Below, one piece after another: positions 34,291-44,103 of a stretch of 64,000 bases of DNA. The stretch is from Cardiobacteriaceae bacterium TAE3-ERU3 (GTDB taxonomy: Bacteria; Pseudomonadota; Gammaproteobacteria; Cardiobacteriales; Cardiobacteriaceae). The notes under the pieces were generated by a model that saw only the letters and a program-made list of their open reading frames with translations, ran no database searches and was not told the DNA's origin. The stretch spans positions 62,001 to 126,000 of the forward strand of contig JAHUUI010000006.1 in assembly GCA_019218315.1 (NCBI GenBank). The letters run 5' to 3'. Numbering within the stretch: the stretch's first letter is position 1; the number at the start of each line of letters is the position of its first letter. The position numbers were made by a program, and so were the translations under genes.

Positions 34291-36896
34291 GTAATGTAAC
34301 TACTATTCGTTTAGCAGACTACCAGCCACCGGCATTTAGCGTCGGTGAGCACAATTTGCGCTTTGTCCTTGAAGACGGCAAGGCGCAAGTACATCACGAA
34401 CAAACCTTGACCCGCGAACAGGCAGGTGCACCATTAGTCCTTAATGGTGAGGCGCTGAAGGTCATTAGTATTGCTATTGACGGCAATCCTTTGCCTGATG
34501 ATGGCTGGCAATACGAAGATGCCAAGCTGACTATTGCTGATGTGCCAGATCAATTCACTTTAAAAACGGTGGTTGAGATTGATGCAGATAGCAATAAAGA
34601 GCTTTCCGGCCTTTACCGCTCTAACGGCGTGTACTGCACCCAATGCGAAGCGGAAGGTTTCCGCCGCATTTCCTTTGCACTTGACCGGCCTGATGTCCTC
34701 GCCACTTATCGCGTGCGCATCGAAGCAGATAAGGCAACTTGCCCGATTCTGCTCTCAAATGGCGATTTACTCGGGTCCGGCGATTTGGACGACGATTGCC
34801 ACTACGCAGAATGGCATGATCCGCACCCCAAGCCGAGCTATTTGTTTGCCTTGGTCGCTGGTGATTTGGGTGAAGTACAGCGTAGCATCACCACACCACA
34901 TGGTCATGACATTGACCTGCGCATTTATACCGAACACGCCTTTATTGACCAGACTGATTTTGCGATGCAGGCACTTGTGGACTCAATCCATTGGGACGAG
35001 CAGCGTTTTAATCTCGACTACGATCTTGGGCGCTTTAACATCGTCGCGGTTAGCGATTTCAACATGGGCGCGATGGAGAACAAAAGCCTCAATGTGTTCA
35101 ACACGCGCTACGTTTTAGGCGATATTGAAACCGCCACCGACAGCGATTTCCACGGTATTGAATCGGTCATCGGTCATGAGTATTTTCACAACTGGACCGG
35201 CAACCGCATCACTTGCCGCGATTGGTTCCAGCTGAGCCTCAAAGAAGGCCTGACCGTATTCCGCGACCAGGAGTTTTCCGGTGATCAGGGTGAAGCCGCA
35301 CTTGAGCGTATTGCTAACGTCAATCTTCTGCGCCGAGTGCAGTTTGCCGAGGATGCCAGCCCAATGTCGCACCCGGTTCAGCCGCAGGAATATGCCGCAA
35401 TTGATAACTTCTACACCGTCACCGTGTACGAAAAGGGTGCTGAACTGATCCGTATGTACCACACCATCATCGGTGAAGAAGGCTTCCAGAAAGGCATGAA
35501 GCTCTACGTTGAGCGCCACGATGGACAAGCTGTGCGTATCGAAGAATTTGCCAAGTGCATGGAAGATGCATCTGGTTATCCGTTCAGTGAACAATTCTTT
35601 AAATGGTATACCAGCAAAGGCACGCCGTACGTCCAATTTACCAGTGACTACAACGCCGACAGCCGTACTTTGACCCTACATGCCAAGCAGGACGTCAAGC
35701 GCCTGACGCCTGCTGAGCCGCTGGTTATCCCTGTGCGTTTGTCATTGATGAACCAAGATGGTGAGCACTACGCCTTTGACGACAGCGAGCAAGAATATTT
35801 GTGGTTGCTCAACGAAGCCGAAGAAAGCCTTGAATTCCACGATGTTGATAGCGGCTGGATGCCGGTGTGGATGCATGGCTTTACCGCGCCAATTTACTAC
35901 GACTACGACTACAGCGACGACGACCTCGTGCGCATTGCCTTGCACGGCATTGACGGCTTTGCGCGCTTTGAGGCGATGCAGACTTGCTACCGCCGCCTGT
36001 TTTCTGCGGCACTCGCAGGCAACGATGATGCTTATCGCCCACGCCTTGCCCGCGTTACTACCTTGCTCAAGGACATCCTTGCGCACGAACAGCGTAGTGC
36101 CGGTGAAAAAGCCCTGTTACTCGACGTACCAACAGCGGCATCATTGATGAACGAGCTTGATCCGCCACTTGATATGGACGCCATCCTCGCCGCCGACAAG
36201 CGCTTGGGTGACGACATTTCGGCTGGTATTGCTGACGCCGCTGATGCTTGGTTGCAGCAGGATGATACTAAGACTCAGCCGGAATACAGTGTTGCCGATG
36301 CACAAATCCGTCGCCTGCGCGGCGTCCTCATGCAGCACCTTGCCAAAGCCGACGACGGCAAATGGCACAGCCGCTTTGCCGAAGCCTACCAGCAATCGCG
36401 CAACATGACCGAGCGCATGAGTGCCATGAACGCACTCAATCAGTGCCACGACCAAGCGCGTATGGATGCATTGGCAGACTTTGCCGAGCGCTTTGCTGAA
36501 TATCCGCTGGTGATGGACAAATGGTACGCCTTACAAGCCTCGGCAGACGATAACGGTGCACTTGAGCGTATCCGTCGTCTGAGCGAAAGCAAAGGGTTTG
36601 TTATCACCAATCCGAACCGCTTCCGCTCGCTGGTTGGCGCCTTTGCGCAGAATCTTAAGCTGTTCCATGCCAAAGACGGCAGCGGCTATGCTTTTGTCGC
36701 AGATCAAATTCGCCGCGTGTTGACCATCAATCCACAGCTTTCCGCACGTATGCTCAACCTGTTCGCAATTGCTTCACGCCTTGACCAAGGCCGCCAGCAG
36801 CAAATCCGCGAGCAGCTGGAAAGCTTGCTTGCTGTTGATGGTATCAGTGTTGATGCGCGCGAAGTGATTGATCGCATCATCAGTGGGCTGTCATGA
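34287..36896 (+). CDS. pepN: Aminopeptidase N
   Basis: Cytoplasmic zinc metallopeptidase of family M1, 869 residues, the usual length. The substrate-anchoring motif is FNMGAMENKSLN near residue 258. The zinc site is VIGHEYFHNWTGNRI (HExxH, near 295) with the third ligand Glu in SLKEGLTVFRDQEF about 19 residues later. It removes N-terminal residues in peptide recycling. It is coupled to maeB and relA by ATGA overlaps, so the three are co-transcribed. Confidence 0.97.
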   Translation: MSNVTTIRLADYQPPAFSVGEHNLRFVLEDGKAQVHHEQTLTREQAGAPLVLNGEALKVISIAIDGNPLPDDGWQYEDAKLTIADVPDQFTLKTVVEIDADSNKELSGLYRSNGVYCTQCEAEGFRRISFALDRPDVLATYRVRIEADKATCPILLSNGDLLGSGDLDDDCHYAEWHDPHPKPSYLFALVAGDLGEVQRSITTPHGHDIDLRIYTEHAFIDQTDFAMQALVDSIHWDEQRFNLDYDLGRFNIVAVSDFNMGAMENKSLNVFNTRYVLGDIETATDSDFHGIESVIGHEYFHNWTGNRITCRDWFQLSLKEGLTVFRDQEFSGDQGEAALERIANVNLLRRVQFAEDASPMSHPVQPQEYAAIDNFYTVTVYEKGAELIRMYHTIIGEEGFQKGMKLYVERHDGQAVRIEEFAKCMEDASGYPFSEQFFKWYTSKGTPYVQFTSDYNADSRTLTLHAKQDVKRLTPAEPLVIPVRLSLMNQDGEHYAFDDSEQEYLWLLNEAEESLEFHDVDSGWMPVWMHGFTAPIYYDYDYSDDDLVRIALHGIDGFARFEAMQTCYRRLFSAALAGNDDAYRPRLARVTTLLKDILAHEQRSAGEKALLLDVPTAASLMNELDPPLDMDAILAADKRLGDDISAGIADAADAWLQQDDTKTQPEYSVADAQIRRLRGVLMQHLAKADDGKWHSRFAEAYQQSRNMTERMSAMNALNQCHDQARMDALADFAERFAEYPLVMDKWYALQASADDNGALERIRRLSESKGFVITNPNRFRSLVGAFAQNLKLFHAKDGSGYAFVADQIRRVLTINPQLSARMLNLFAIASRLDQGRQQQIREQLESLLAVDGISVDAREVIDRIISGLS

Positions 36897-39052
36897 CTTT
36901 GCTACGTCCACAATGGCTGCCCGGTCAGGCGGAATATCCTGACAGCAGCGCCCGTGAGTTGATCGAGCGTGCTTACGACCTCGCCAACGACACGGGCAAC
37001 ATTGCGGACGATCAGCAAACCCAATGGTTGATTCAATCGCTGCGTGGTTTGCACGGCGATGCAACTTTAGTTGCAGCTGGGCTGTTGGTCAGCGTGTGGC
37101 GCAGTGGCAAAGTCGATGCCGAGCGTATTGACAATGACGTCTCGCCAAAAGTCACCGGGGTGCTCAAAGCCCTTGATGACCTCGCGCTGATTGACGCCTT
37201 GCACGAGCAGGAAAAAAGCGACCTCGAACAACTGCGCAAAATGTTGCTCGCGATGGCGAGCGACATGCGTGCGGTGATACTCAAGCTCGCCTTGCAGACT
37301 GTCGCCATCCGCAGTGCAGGGCGCTATTCGCTTGCCGACCAGCAGCGCTTGGCTTTGCAGACCCGCGATCTATTCGCGCCGCTTGCTAACCGCCTCGGTA
37401 TTGCACAACTCAAATGGGAACTCGAAGATCGCGCTCTGCGCATCCTCGAACCCGATATCTATCAGGAACTTGCCAACGCACTCGAAGAGCGTCGAGTTGA
37501 CCGTGAGCGCTATATCACGCGAATTATCGCGATCTTGCGTCAGAAAATGGCGGAAGCCGGGATCGGTGCAAATAAAATTTACGGCCGCGTTAAGCATATC
37601 AACAGTATTTATCTGAAAATGAAGCGCAAGAATTTGCGCTTTGAGCAGGTTAATGACGTACGCGCGGTGCGGGTTGAAGTCGAGACCGAAGAAGAGTGCT
37701 ACCAAGTGCTTTCGATCGTCAATGACATGTGGCAACCTATCCCTGAAGAATTTGACGACTACATCGCGCACCCGAAAGCGAACGGCTATCAATCTTTACA
37801 CACTTCATTAATCGGACCGGAAGATCGTGTGCTGGAAGTGCAAATCCGCACGCGCAAAATGCACGAGCACGCCGAACTTGGTGTTGCTGCGCACTGGATA
37901 TATAAAGAAAAAGGCGTGCGTCACTCACGCCAATTCGAGCAGCAAATTGAATGGTTGCGCCGTATGCTCGATGGCTCGGGCGATGCCGCGCGTGGTGACG
38001 TCGTCTTCGATCAATTCAAAAACGAAGCCTTCCGCGACCGCGTCTATGCCGTCTCGCCTCAGGGTAAAGTCGTCGATTTACCTGAAAGTGCGACGCCACT
38101 CGATTTTGCCTACCACATTCATACCAACCTCGGTCACCGCTGTCGTGGCGCAAAAATCAACGGCAAAATCGTCCCGTTAACCACGGCGCTAAAAAATGGC
38201 GACACCGTAGAAATTCTTACTCACAAAGAACCCAATCCTAGCCGCGACTGGCTTAATGACCATCTCGGCTATCTACAAAGCGCACGCTCGAAAGCCAAAG
38301 TGCGTAGCTATTTTAAAAAGCTTGAAAAAGAAAGCAGTGTCATTGCTGGGCAAGAGATGTTCGATCGCGAATGTAAACGCCTTGGCATCACTGCTATACC
38401 GGAAGATGTCGTCGCACTCGCCAAGCAATTCAACGTCACGAGTCCGCAGGATTTGTTTGCGCGCATTGGCTTTGGTGAAGTTGGCGTACTTACCGTTGTG
38501 CATGACCTTGCGGAAAAGCACGCTGCAAAACGGCAAAGCGAGCAGCCTAGCCTTGATGAGCGTCTGGCTCGCATTCCACTCAAAGCGTCAAAGCGCAATA
38601 AAAGTAGCAGCATTGAAGTAAATGGTGTTGATGACCTGATGGTTAATTTTGCCAGCTGCTGCCAGCCATTGCCGCCAGTTGACATCACTGGCTTTATCAC
38701 CCAAGGGCGTGGCATAAATATTCACCGCAGCGATTGCCAGAATTTACAACACCTCGCCAATGCACACCCTGAACGCATTATCGACGTGCATTGGCAGGCT
38801 GATGTCGCTGGGGTATATACCCTTGATATCGCTATCGAAGCACATGACCGCATACATCTGCTGCGAGACATCACGCAAATTTTTGCCAATGAAAAAGTCA
38901 CCATCACCAACGTCAATATGGGACACGATGACCGCCAGCGCCTATCTGGCACTTTCACCCTTGAAGTCGCTGACATGGCGCAGCTCTCGCGCGTCATCGA
39001 CCGAGTCAGCCAAGTCAAAGACGTCAACAGTGTCCGCCGCGTTACCCGGTAG
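36893..39052 (+). CDS. relA: (p)ppGpp synthetase RelA
   Basis: Ribosome-associated stringent response enzyme, 719 residues. The HD hydrolase region (about 60-150) has lost its HD-ED residues (AAGLLVSVWRSGKVD at that place), as in RelA rather than SpoT. The synthetase domain (about 210-340) has KIYGRVKHINSIYLKMKRKN, VNDVRAVRV and the EFDDYIAHPKANGYQSLHT block; the acidic EFDD form is the RelA type. TGS (VYAVSPQGKVVDLPESATPL) and C-terminal ACT (LDIAIEAHDRIHLLRDI) follow. A long hairpin lies about 80 bases after the stop. Confidence 0.95.
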   Translation: MTLLRPQWLPGQAEYPDSSARELIERAYDLANDTGNIADDQQTQWLIQSLRGLHGDATLVAAGLLVSVWRSGKVDAERIDNDVSPKVTGVLKALDDLALIDALHEQEKSDLEQLRKMLLAMASDMRAVILKLALQTVAIRSAGRYSLADQQRLALQTRDLFAPLANRLGIAQLKWELEDRALRILEPDIYQELANALEERRVDRERYITRIIAILRQKMAEAGIGANKIYGRVKHINSIYLKMKRKNLRFEQVNDVRAVRVEVETEEECYQVLSIVNDMWQPIPEEFDDYIAHPKANGYQSLHTSLIGPEDRVLEVQIRTRKMHEHAELGVAAHWIYKEKGVRHSRQFEQQIEWLRRMLDGSGDAARGDVVFDQFKNEAFRDRVYAVSPQGKVVDLPESATPLDFAYHIHTNLGHRCRGAKINGKIVPLTTALKNGDTVEILTHKEPNPSRDWLNDHLGYLQSARSKAKVRSYFKKLEKESSVIAGQEMFDRECKRLGITAIPEDVVALAKQFNVTSPQDLFARIGFGEVGVLTVVHDLAEKHAAKRQSEQPSLDERLARIPLKASKRNKSSSIEVNGVDDLMVNFASCCQPLPPVDITGFITQGRGINIHRSDCQNLQHLANAHPERIIDVHWQADVAGVYTLDIAIEAHDRIHLLRDITQIFANEKVTITNVNMGHDDRQRLSGTFTLEVADMAQLSRVIDRVSQVKDVNSVRRVTR

Positions 39053-39132
39053 GAATTTAATAGACATACAGAAGTGATGCTATTGATCCACCCACGCTGC
39101 TTCTATGCTTCATGAGGATAATAATGGTTCAA

Positions 39133-39171
39133 GAGTATTTATAAGGCCTTGAGTAAGCTTTATAAATACTC
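39133..39171. repeat. Long inverted repeat downstream of relA
   Basis: GAGTATTTATAA (39133-39144) and TTATAAATACTC (39160-39171) pair perfectly over 12 bp and extend three more (one G-U) to a 9-base loop. There is no T-run after it. Confidence 0.75.
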
Positions 39172-39317
39172 GGAATTAGCTAAGATTTATCTCTAATTGG
39201 TTAGCCTTAACTTGAATGATAGCAATGTCTTTGTCTATGTACAGGAAGTGTATGTTTTGCTTAATTAATCAACAAAAAGACAATAATAATTGCTATTTAT
39301 CATGGCTGTCTGTACAA

Positions 39318-39346
39318 TTGTTAACCTTTTGCAATATTGTTATATA
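39318..39346 (+). promoter_or_regulatory. Candidate sigma-70 promoter of the autotransporter gene
   Basis: TTGTTA (39318-39323), 17 bases, TATATA (39341-39346); start of transcription would be about 35 bases before the ATG. Confidence 0.6.
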
Positions 39347-39387
39347 AGTTTCTAAAAAAATATAATAATTTCATATAGGTTCTATTA

Positions 39388-42300
39388 ATGAATAATAAAC
39401 ATTTTCCGCTCAATAAAATGAGTGCCGCCATATTATTTTCCCTTGGAGTGATGAGTGTGTCCTCAGTAGCCGAAGCTAGCTATAAGCTTGGTGAGGGTGC
39501 CACGATAACAGTAGGGGCATTAGAAAGTATTGACCGCACAGATGTTATTGACGGGCATTTAGAAGATGACCCGAAAGACACCAATGCAACACAAGGTGTC
39601 CGTAATCGTTCAGGTAATGCCGTTCGGGTTATCTGGTACGGCAACCCTGCGCAAACAAATGTAGTCAACGAAGGTGCTATTCACGGCAAGTTTGAGTTTA
39701 CCGGTGGTGAAGTCGTTGTAGACGATGAAAATGATGAAGCAGCAAAATGGCATAATGAAAATGCATCTGCTTTTTCCGATGGTCAAGGTAATGGTGTGGA
39801 TGCATATGGCTGGACATCACGTAATAACTCCAATGATGTCAATTATAGTATCGATACCATAAAGAATCAGGGAACGATTACCGGTGAAGGCCTGCTCAAA
39901 GGTGGAGAAAGTGAAAAAAAGAGCTTTCTGTTCAGCAATGGCTCAGGTAACGGCATTGCACTTTTCTCACAAACAGAATATGGCAGCGAAATCAGTTTTG
40001 CCACGGGTAGTGCTGTTTCTGGAGGAAGTGGTGCACGTGTAGCAAAGGTGCGCAGCGCGCGTAGTGCTCCTGCAAGCATGGTGAGAGCGCTTAACGATAA
40101 CACCAACTTACATGGCAAGTCGATTGATATCAATCTGAATGAGTTGGATAATGAGGGTGTACTACGTGGCGATATTGCGCTCAAGGGTAATACGAAAAAA
40201 AATGGTACGCCACAAAGCGCTCAGTATTTCCCTTCGGTTTCTTTCGGGTCAGGTAATGGTGCTAGCTTATTCGGCTATGTTTACACACCTGATCAATATA
40301 CCTATTCACAAAGCAAAACAAATACGGTCACGCTCGAAAAACTTTCCAACACGGGCTGGATGTCGGGTAATGCACTTGTAGCTGGAGGTGCCAACCTTCA
40401 TCCTAGCGTATTGGGCTGGAGCCATACTCGCAGCAAGGATACTGGTAATGGTTTATCGCTTGCGACAACTACTTTACGTAGAGCCAAGCATGCTACAAGT
40501 ACACATCTTGGTGATGTTGAAAATAGTGGACGTATTTTAGGCTCATTGGTATCTAAAGCAGAAAAAAATGACTTTGTACCCAATACCAGTACGGGCAATT
40601 ACCTCAATATTATTGATTCATCTGTAGAAGCTAAAGGCAGTGGTAATGGTATTAACGTCCGTACGGTGACAGAAAGCTCAAGTCCAAGCTCTAAAGTGAA
40701 GCTGGACTCTCTGAAAAATAGTGGTCGTATTGCAGGCGCTGCGTCGTTGAAAGCAGCAGAAACAGGTGTAGATAAAATCAATGTTAATGCTTACGGTGTA
40801 GGTGATGGTGTATCTGTATTCTTGAAAACAGATATTGGTGGCGATGACGAAGTGAGTATTGGCTCAGTCGATAACAGTGGCATCATTTCAGGAGATTTGT
40901 ATACCAAAGCTGGTACTACTCTCAATACCAATAAGGCAGCTGATGGAGCACTAGTGCATCCTGATGAAGAAGTCATGCTGTTTGTTACAACACGAGCATA
41001 TGGGCTAAACTCGTTTGCCGCTACTGATCAGACACCAGATAGACCTGATAATGCTTATGCGCCTAAAGGCTGGGATAATCGCAGTGGTGTTGTTCGAAGT
41101 ACGGATGCAAAGACCACAGTCTATGGTGGTGGTAATGGTATTTCCCTATTTAGTGGTAAAAAGTCAACCGGGGGAGTTAAGCCGAAGCTTGGTGATATTA
41201 ATAATAATGGTGTGATCAGTGGGTATAGCCGCATGATCCATGGCTATGGTGCTGATGGTTATGCTCGTGCCGATTTTCTGGGTACGGGAACAGGTATTGC
41301 TGTGAATGGGAAAATGACGGGTGGTATTACCAACACCGGCATTATTTCAGGTAACCAGACTGCGCTTTTAGCGCTTGGTGAAATTGCTAATCGATATGGT
41401 AGTTATGACTTCAATCCTGGATATGAGCAAGACATTAATAACTATGGCTTGATGGCTGGCATACTAATTGCGGGTAATTATGATAGAAGTTTTAGTGGTA
41501 ATACTGAAAAACAAAGCTATCGCTATTTTGGTTTAGAAGACGTAAAGGACGAAGATAATCCGCTTAATAACCACGGTACATTAGTCTATTTGAAAAGAGG
41601 GCTGGTCAAGAAACCGAACGCATCATTTTATGATAATAAGCTAAAACGCAATAAAGATGCCGAAAGCATTGATAAAATTATTGTCGCTCCAGACGGTGAA
41701 TCAACGATTAATGGCAAAACATATCAAGTTATTAATGCACCGTTAAAAGCTACTGGAAAAGACAGTGAACTGGTTGCGAAAGAAGCCTATACCAATACCA
41801 TTATCAATGGCGTTGGTGTCGAAAATGCTGCTTTAATTGCGAATCAGGATTTGGCGCTGGAAGGCAGTATCGTCAATGGTTTTGTTAATGCCATTAAACT
41901 GGCTGATGAAGCGAAATTGACCGTTGATGATTCTGTGATCAACAGCAATGGCTTTAAGGTGCGCATCAGTGATAGTACTCAAGAGAAGGGCTATATCGAA
42001 AAAGATCCATATGCGATTACTGGTGCGGCTGATAAAAACAAAACACTACTGTTGAAAAATAATGCGACTATTAATGGTGATGTTGCACTTAATGGAGGCG
42101 ATAATACGGTCATTATTTCTGATGAGACAGTACGTCTTAATGGTAAGGATTTTAATGTTGGCACAGGAAGCAACACGCTACAATTTGGTGAAGTGGTTGA
42201 TCGTAGTAGTGACGAGACGATCACGCTCTATCAGCCATTCAGTGGCAATATTGATCGTTTGATCGTTAATAAGCCAACTGCTATTCATCAAAATGAAACT

Positions 42301-44022
42301 GGTATTGATGCGGTACACAATGCAGAACTGAATAGTAGACTGGATTATTATGGTGATTACGCCATGAATAGCGGTGATAGCCTTGTTATTGGTATTGCTG
42401 GAAAGGATGAGAATGAGCATGGTCAGCTCCATGTCATCGGTGGCTCAGCTGATATTAGTAATGGTAAGTTGTCAGTACAAGTAGAAGAGCTGGCAAAAAG
42501 TGCACTGGTTAAGGATGATAAAGTGCTAAATGTTGTCAAGGTTGACGATATTGCCGTACGTAACGTTGAGCATAACGAGCCTACGGCTGGTGAAGATGGC
42601 ACGACGACGCATCCTTATAAAGTCATTGGTCAATTCCAGTCATTTGAGGATGACAGTACGTTGTTTGACTTTACGCCTGAATACGAAGATCATGCTGTCC
42701 ACCTCAAGGTAGGTACAACTGGTGATACGACTGGTGGTTCAACTGGTGGTTCAACTGGTGGTTCAACTGGTGGTTCAACTGGTGGTTCAACTGGTGGTTC
42801 AACTGGTGGTTCAACTGGTGGTTCAACTGGTGGTTCAACTGGTGGTTCAACTGGTGATACAACTGGTGATACAACTGGTGATACAACTGGTGATACAACT
42901 GGTGATACAACTGGTGATACAACTGGTGGAGATCCTTTAATTGTCGATATCATAAAAAGTAGTGACCATGCTGATTTAAGTGATGCTGCAATGGCTATCA
43001 ATAGTTCTCTGAAGGAAAATTCAACAAGTGAATTTGCTCGTAAGTTCTGGGCGTTAAATAGTAGAGAAGCTGTTAAAGTCGCTGTAGCTGAGTCCGTACC
43101 ACTGTTCACCGGTGCTACCAGTAATATCGCATCTGATGTCATTGATAAGAGCCGGTTTGCTTTTGCTGACCATCGCCTGAATGATGTAGATTCACCTAAT
43201 ATTTGGGCTGATATTGGCGCCAGTAACAGTAGACAAAAAGGTGGTCATGGCCGATCAGGTTATGAAAATAATAGTCAGAACCTATATGTGGGTGCCAACA
43301 AATTTATCGATAATGGTATGGGGCTTGGTGTGTTAGTCGGCTATAACAATAGCGATATTGAGAGCCGTGATTTTGCTGCAAATGCTAAGGCAAAAATGAA
43401 AACCTTCAATATTGCGGCTTATGGCTCTATACCAATGAATGATAGGTTTGGTGCGGATTTTGAGCTTGGTTATGCGCATAGTTCAGTTGATGGCAAACGT
43501 TTTATTTCATTTACTAGCCCTGCACGTATCGCAACATCTGATTTTGGCATTAATACAGGTTATGCTAGTGCAGGTGCTCATTACCGCTTTGGCACTGATG
43601 ATCGTATTGTTGAGCCTTTCGTGCGTTCTGACTTGGTGGTTAATAAGCGTGATGGTTACCATGAGTATGGCGCAGGTGCGCTTAATCTCATCATCGATCC
43701 GAAAACTCAGACTAACTTGGCACTGGAAACAGGCGTGCAAGTTGCCTATAAGCTAGGTCAACAATTCACCTTAAAAGGACGTGCTGCTATCGCTTATGAC
43801 GTGATGGATACGCAGTCAGAAGTAGTTGCAGTCCATGAGGAAGGAGCTTCTCGTAAATTTACGAGTTATGCAGCTGATAGAGGTCGAGTCCAAGGTAGTT
43901 TGAGCTTTGAGGCGGGTTATCAGATAGCACCAAGCGCTAAGATTTCGGCACACTATCAAGGTAAAGTACGCAAAGGGTTGAGTGACCATAATTTGGGGCT
44001 GAACATTCGTGTTGATTTCTAA
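39388..44022 (+). CDS. Autotransporter (type Va) with repeat passenger
   Basis: A secreted outer-membrane protein of 1544 residues. Residues 1-30 are a signal peptide ending AEA. The passenger (31-1110) is rich in Asn, Gly, Ser and Thr, with recurring N-(S/T/N)-G-x-I-x-G units (NSGIISG, NTGIISG, NNGVISG) and GSGNGI/GNG turns, as expected for a beta-helix. Residues 1112-1179 are a low-complexity linker of GGST and GDTT tetrapeptides. The C-terminal 270 residues, from about NIWADIGAS, form the 12-strand barrel ending in RVDF. No protease triad is apparent. Probably an adhesin. GC is visibly lower than in the flanking genes. Confidence 0.92.
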   Translation: MNNKHFPLNKMSAAILFSLGVMSVSSVAEASYKLGEGATITVGALESIDRTDVIDGHLEDDPKDTNATQGVRNRSGNAVRVIWYGNPAQTNVVNEGAIHGKFEFTGGEVVVDDENDEAAKWHNENASAFSDGQGNGVDAYGWTSRNNSNDVNYSIDTIKNQGTITGEGLLKGGESEKKSFLFSNGSGNGIALFSQTEYGSEISFATGSAVSGGSGARVAKVRSARSAPASMVRALNDNTNLHGKSIDINLNELDNEGVLRGDIALKGNTKKNGTPQSAQYFPSVSFGSGNGASLFGYVYTPDQYTYSQSKTNTVTLEKLSNTGWMSGNALVAGGANLHPSVLGWSHTRSKDTGNGLSLATTTLRRAKHATSTHLGDVENSGRILGSLVSKAEKNDFVPNTSTGNYLNIIDSSVEAKGSGNGINVRTVTESSSPSSKVKLDSLKNSGRIAGAASLKAAETGVDKINVNAYGVGDGVSVFLKTDIGGDDEVSIGSVDNSGIISGDLYTKAGTTLNTNKAADGALVHPDEEVMLFVTTRAYGLNSFAATDQTPDRPDNAYAPKGWDNRSGVVRSTDAKTTVYGGGNGISLFSGKKSTGGVKPKLGDINNNGVISGYSRMIHGYGADGYARADFLGTGTGIAVNGKMTGGITNTGIISGNQTALLALGEIANRYGSYDFNPGYEQDINNYGLMAGILIAGNYDRSFSGNTEKQSYRYFGLEDVKDEDNPLNNHGTLVYLKRGLVKKPNASFYDNKLKRNKDAESIDKIIVAPDGESTINGKTYQVINAPLKATGKDSELVAKEAYTNTIINGVGVENAALIANQDLALEGSIVNGFVNAIKLADEAKLTVDDSVINSNGFKVRISDSTQEKGYIEKDPYAITGAADKNKTLLLKNNATINGDVALNGGDNTVIISDETVRLNGKDFNVGTGSNTLQFGEVVDRSSDETITLYQPFSGNIDRLIVNKPTAIHQNETGIDAVHNAELNSRLDYYGDYAMNSGDSLVIGIAGKDENEHGQLHVIGGSADISNGKLSVQVEELAKSALVKDDKVLNVVKVDDIAVRNVEHNEPTAGEDGTTTHPYKVIGQFQSFEDDSTLFDFTPEYEDHAVHLKVGTTGDTTGGSTGGSTGGSTGGSTGGSTGGSTGGSTGGSTGGSTGGSTGDTTGDTTGDTTGDTTGDTTGDTTGGDPLIVDIIKSSDHADLSDAAMAINSSLKENSTSEFARKFWALNSREAVKVAVAESVPLFTGATSNIASDVIDKSRFAFADHRLNDVDSPNIWADIGASNSRQKGGHGRSGYENNSQNLYVGANKFIDNGMGLGVLVGYNNSDIESRDFAANAKAKMKTFNIAAYGSIPMNDRFGADFELGYAHSSVDGKRFISFTSPARIATSDFGINTGYASAGAHYRFGTDDRIVEPFVRSDLVVNKRDGYHEYGAGALNLIIDPKTQTNLALETGVQVAYKLGQQFTLKGRAAIAYDVMDTQSEVVAVHEEGASRKFTSYAADRGRVQGSLSFEAGYQIAPSAKISAHYQGKVRKGLSDHNLGLNIRVDF
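42721..42924 (+). repeat. 12-bp tandem repeats encoding the autotransporter linker
   Basis: Seventeen 12-bp units: one GGTGATACGACT, ten GGTGGTTCAACT, then six GGTGATACAACT. Within each block the units are identical, which indicates recent slippage or expansion. The unit keeps frame, so linker length can vary without loss of the protein. Confidence 0.95.
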
Positions 44023-44042
44023 AAAGCATGGTATCTAAAATT

Positions 44043-44071
44043 ATGGCCGGGCATTGTGCTCGGCCATTTTT
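44043..44071 (+). terminator. Rho-independent terminator of the autotransporter gene
   Basis: 11-bp stem (44043-44053 with 44057-44067, one G-U pair) and T-run, about 20 bases after the stop. Confidence 0.9.
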
Positions 44072-44103
44072 GTATATATCTCTTGTTATCAGGTTGAAGT
44101 TTT

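Larger units (their letters stand above)
39053..39387 (+). other. 335-base AT-rich gap between relA and the autotransporter gene
   Basis: No gene is supported. It holds a 15-bp hairpin (39133-39171), a candidate sigma-70 promoter (39318-39346), and an AT-rich stretch at 39279-39297 that matches the Fur consensus at about 13 of 19 positions. Confidence 0.6.

Noticed and set aside
39279-39297. Fur box before the autotransporter gene
   Set aside because: About 13 of 19 positions match in a very AT-rich stretch; such a match is expected by chance often enough that I do not list it as a site.
42721-42924. Possible CRISPR array or VNTR outside genes
   Set aside because: Units are contiguous 12-mers without spacers and lie in frame inside the autotransporter gene.
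42690-43142. Open frame of V-V-S-P-V and V-E-P-P-V repeats on the minus strand
   Set aside because: It is the reverse reading of the 12-bp linker repeats of the autotransporter gene.
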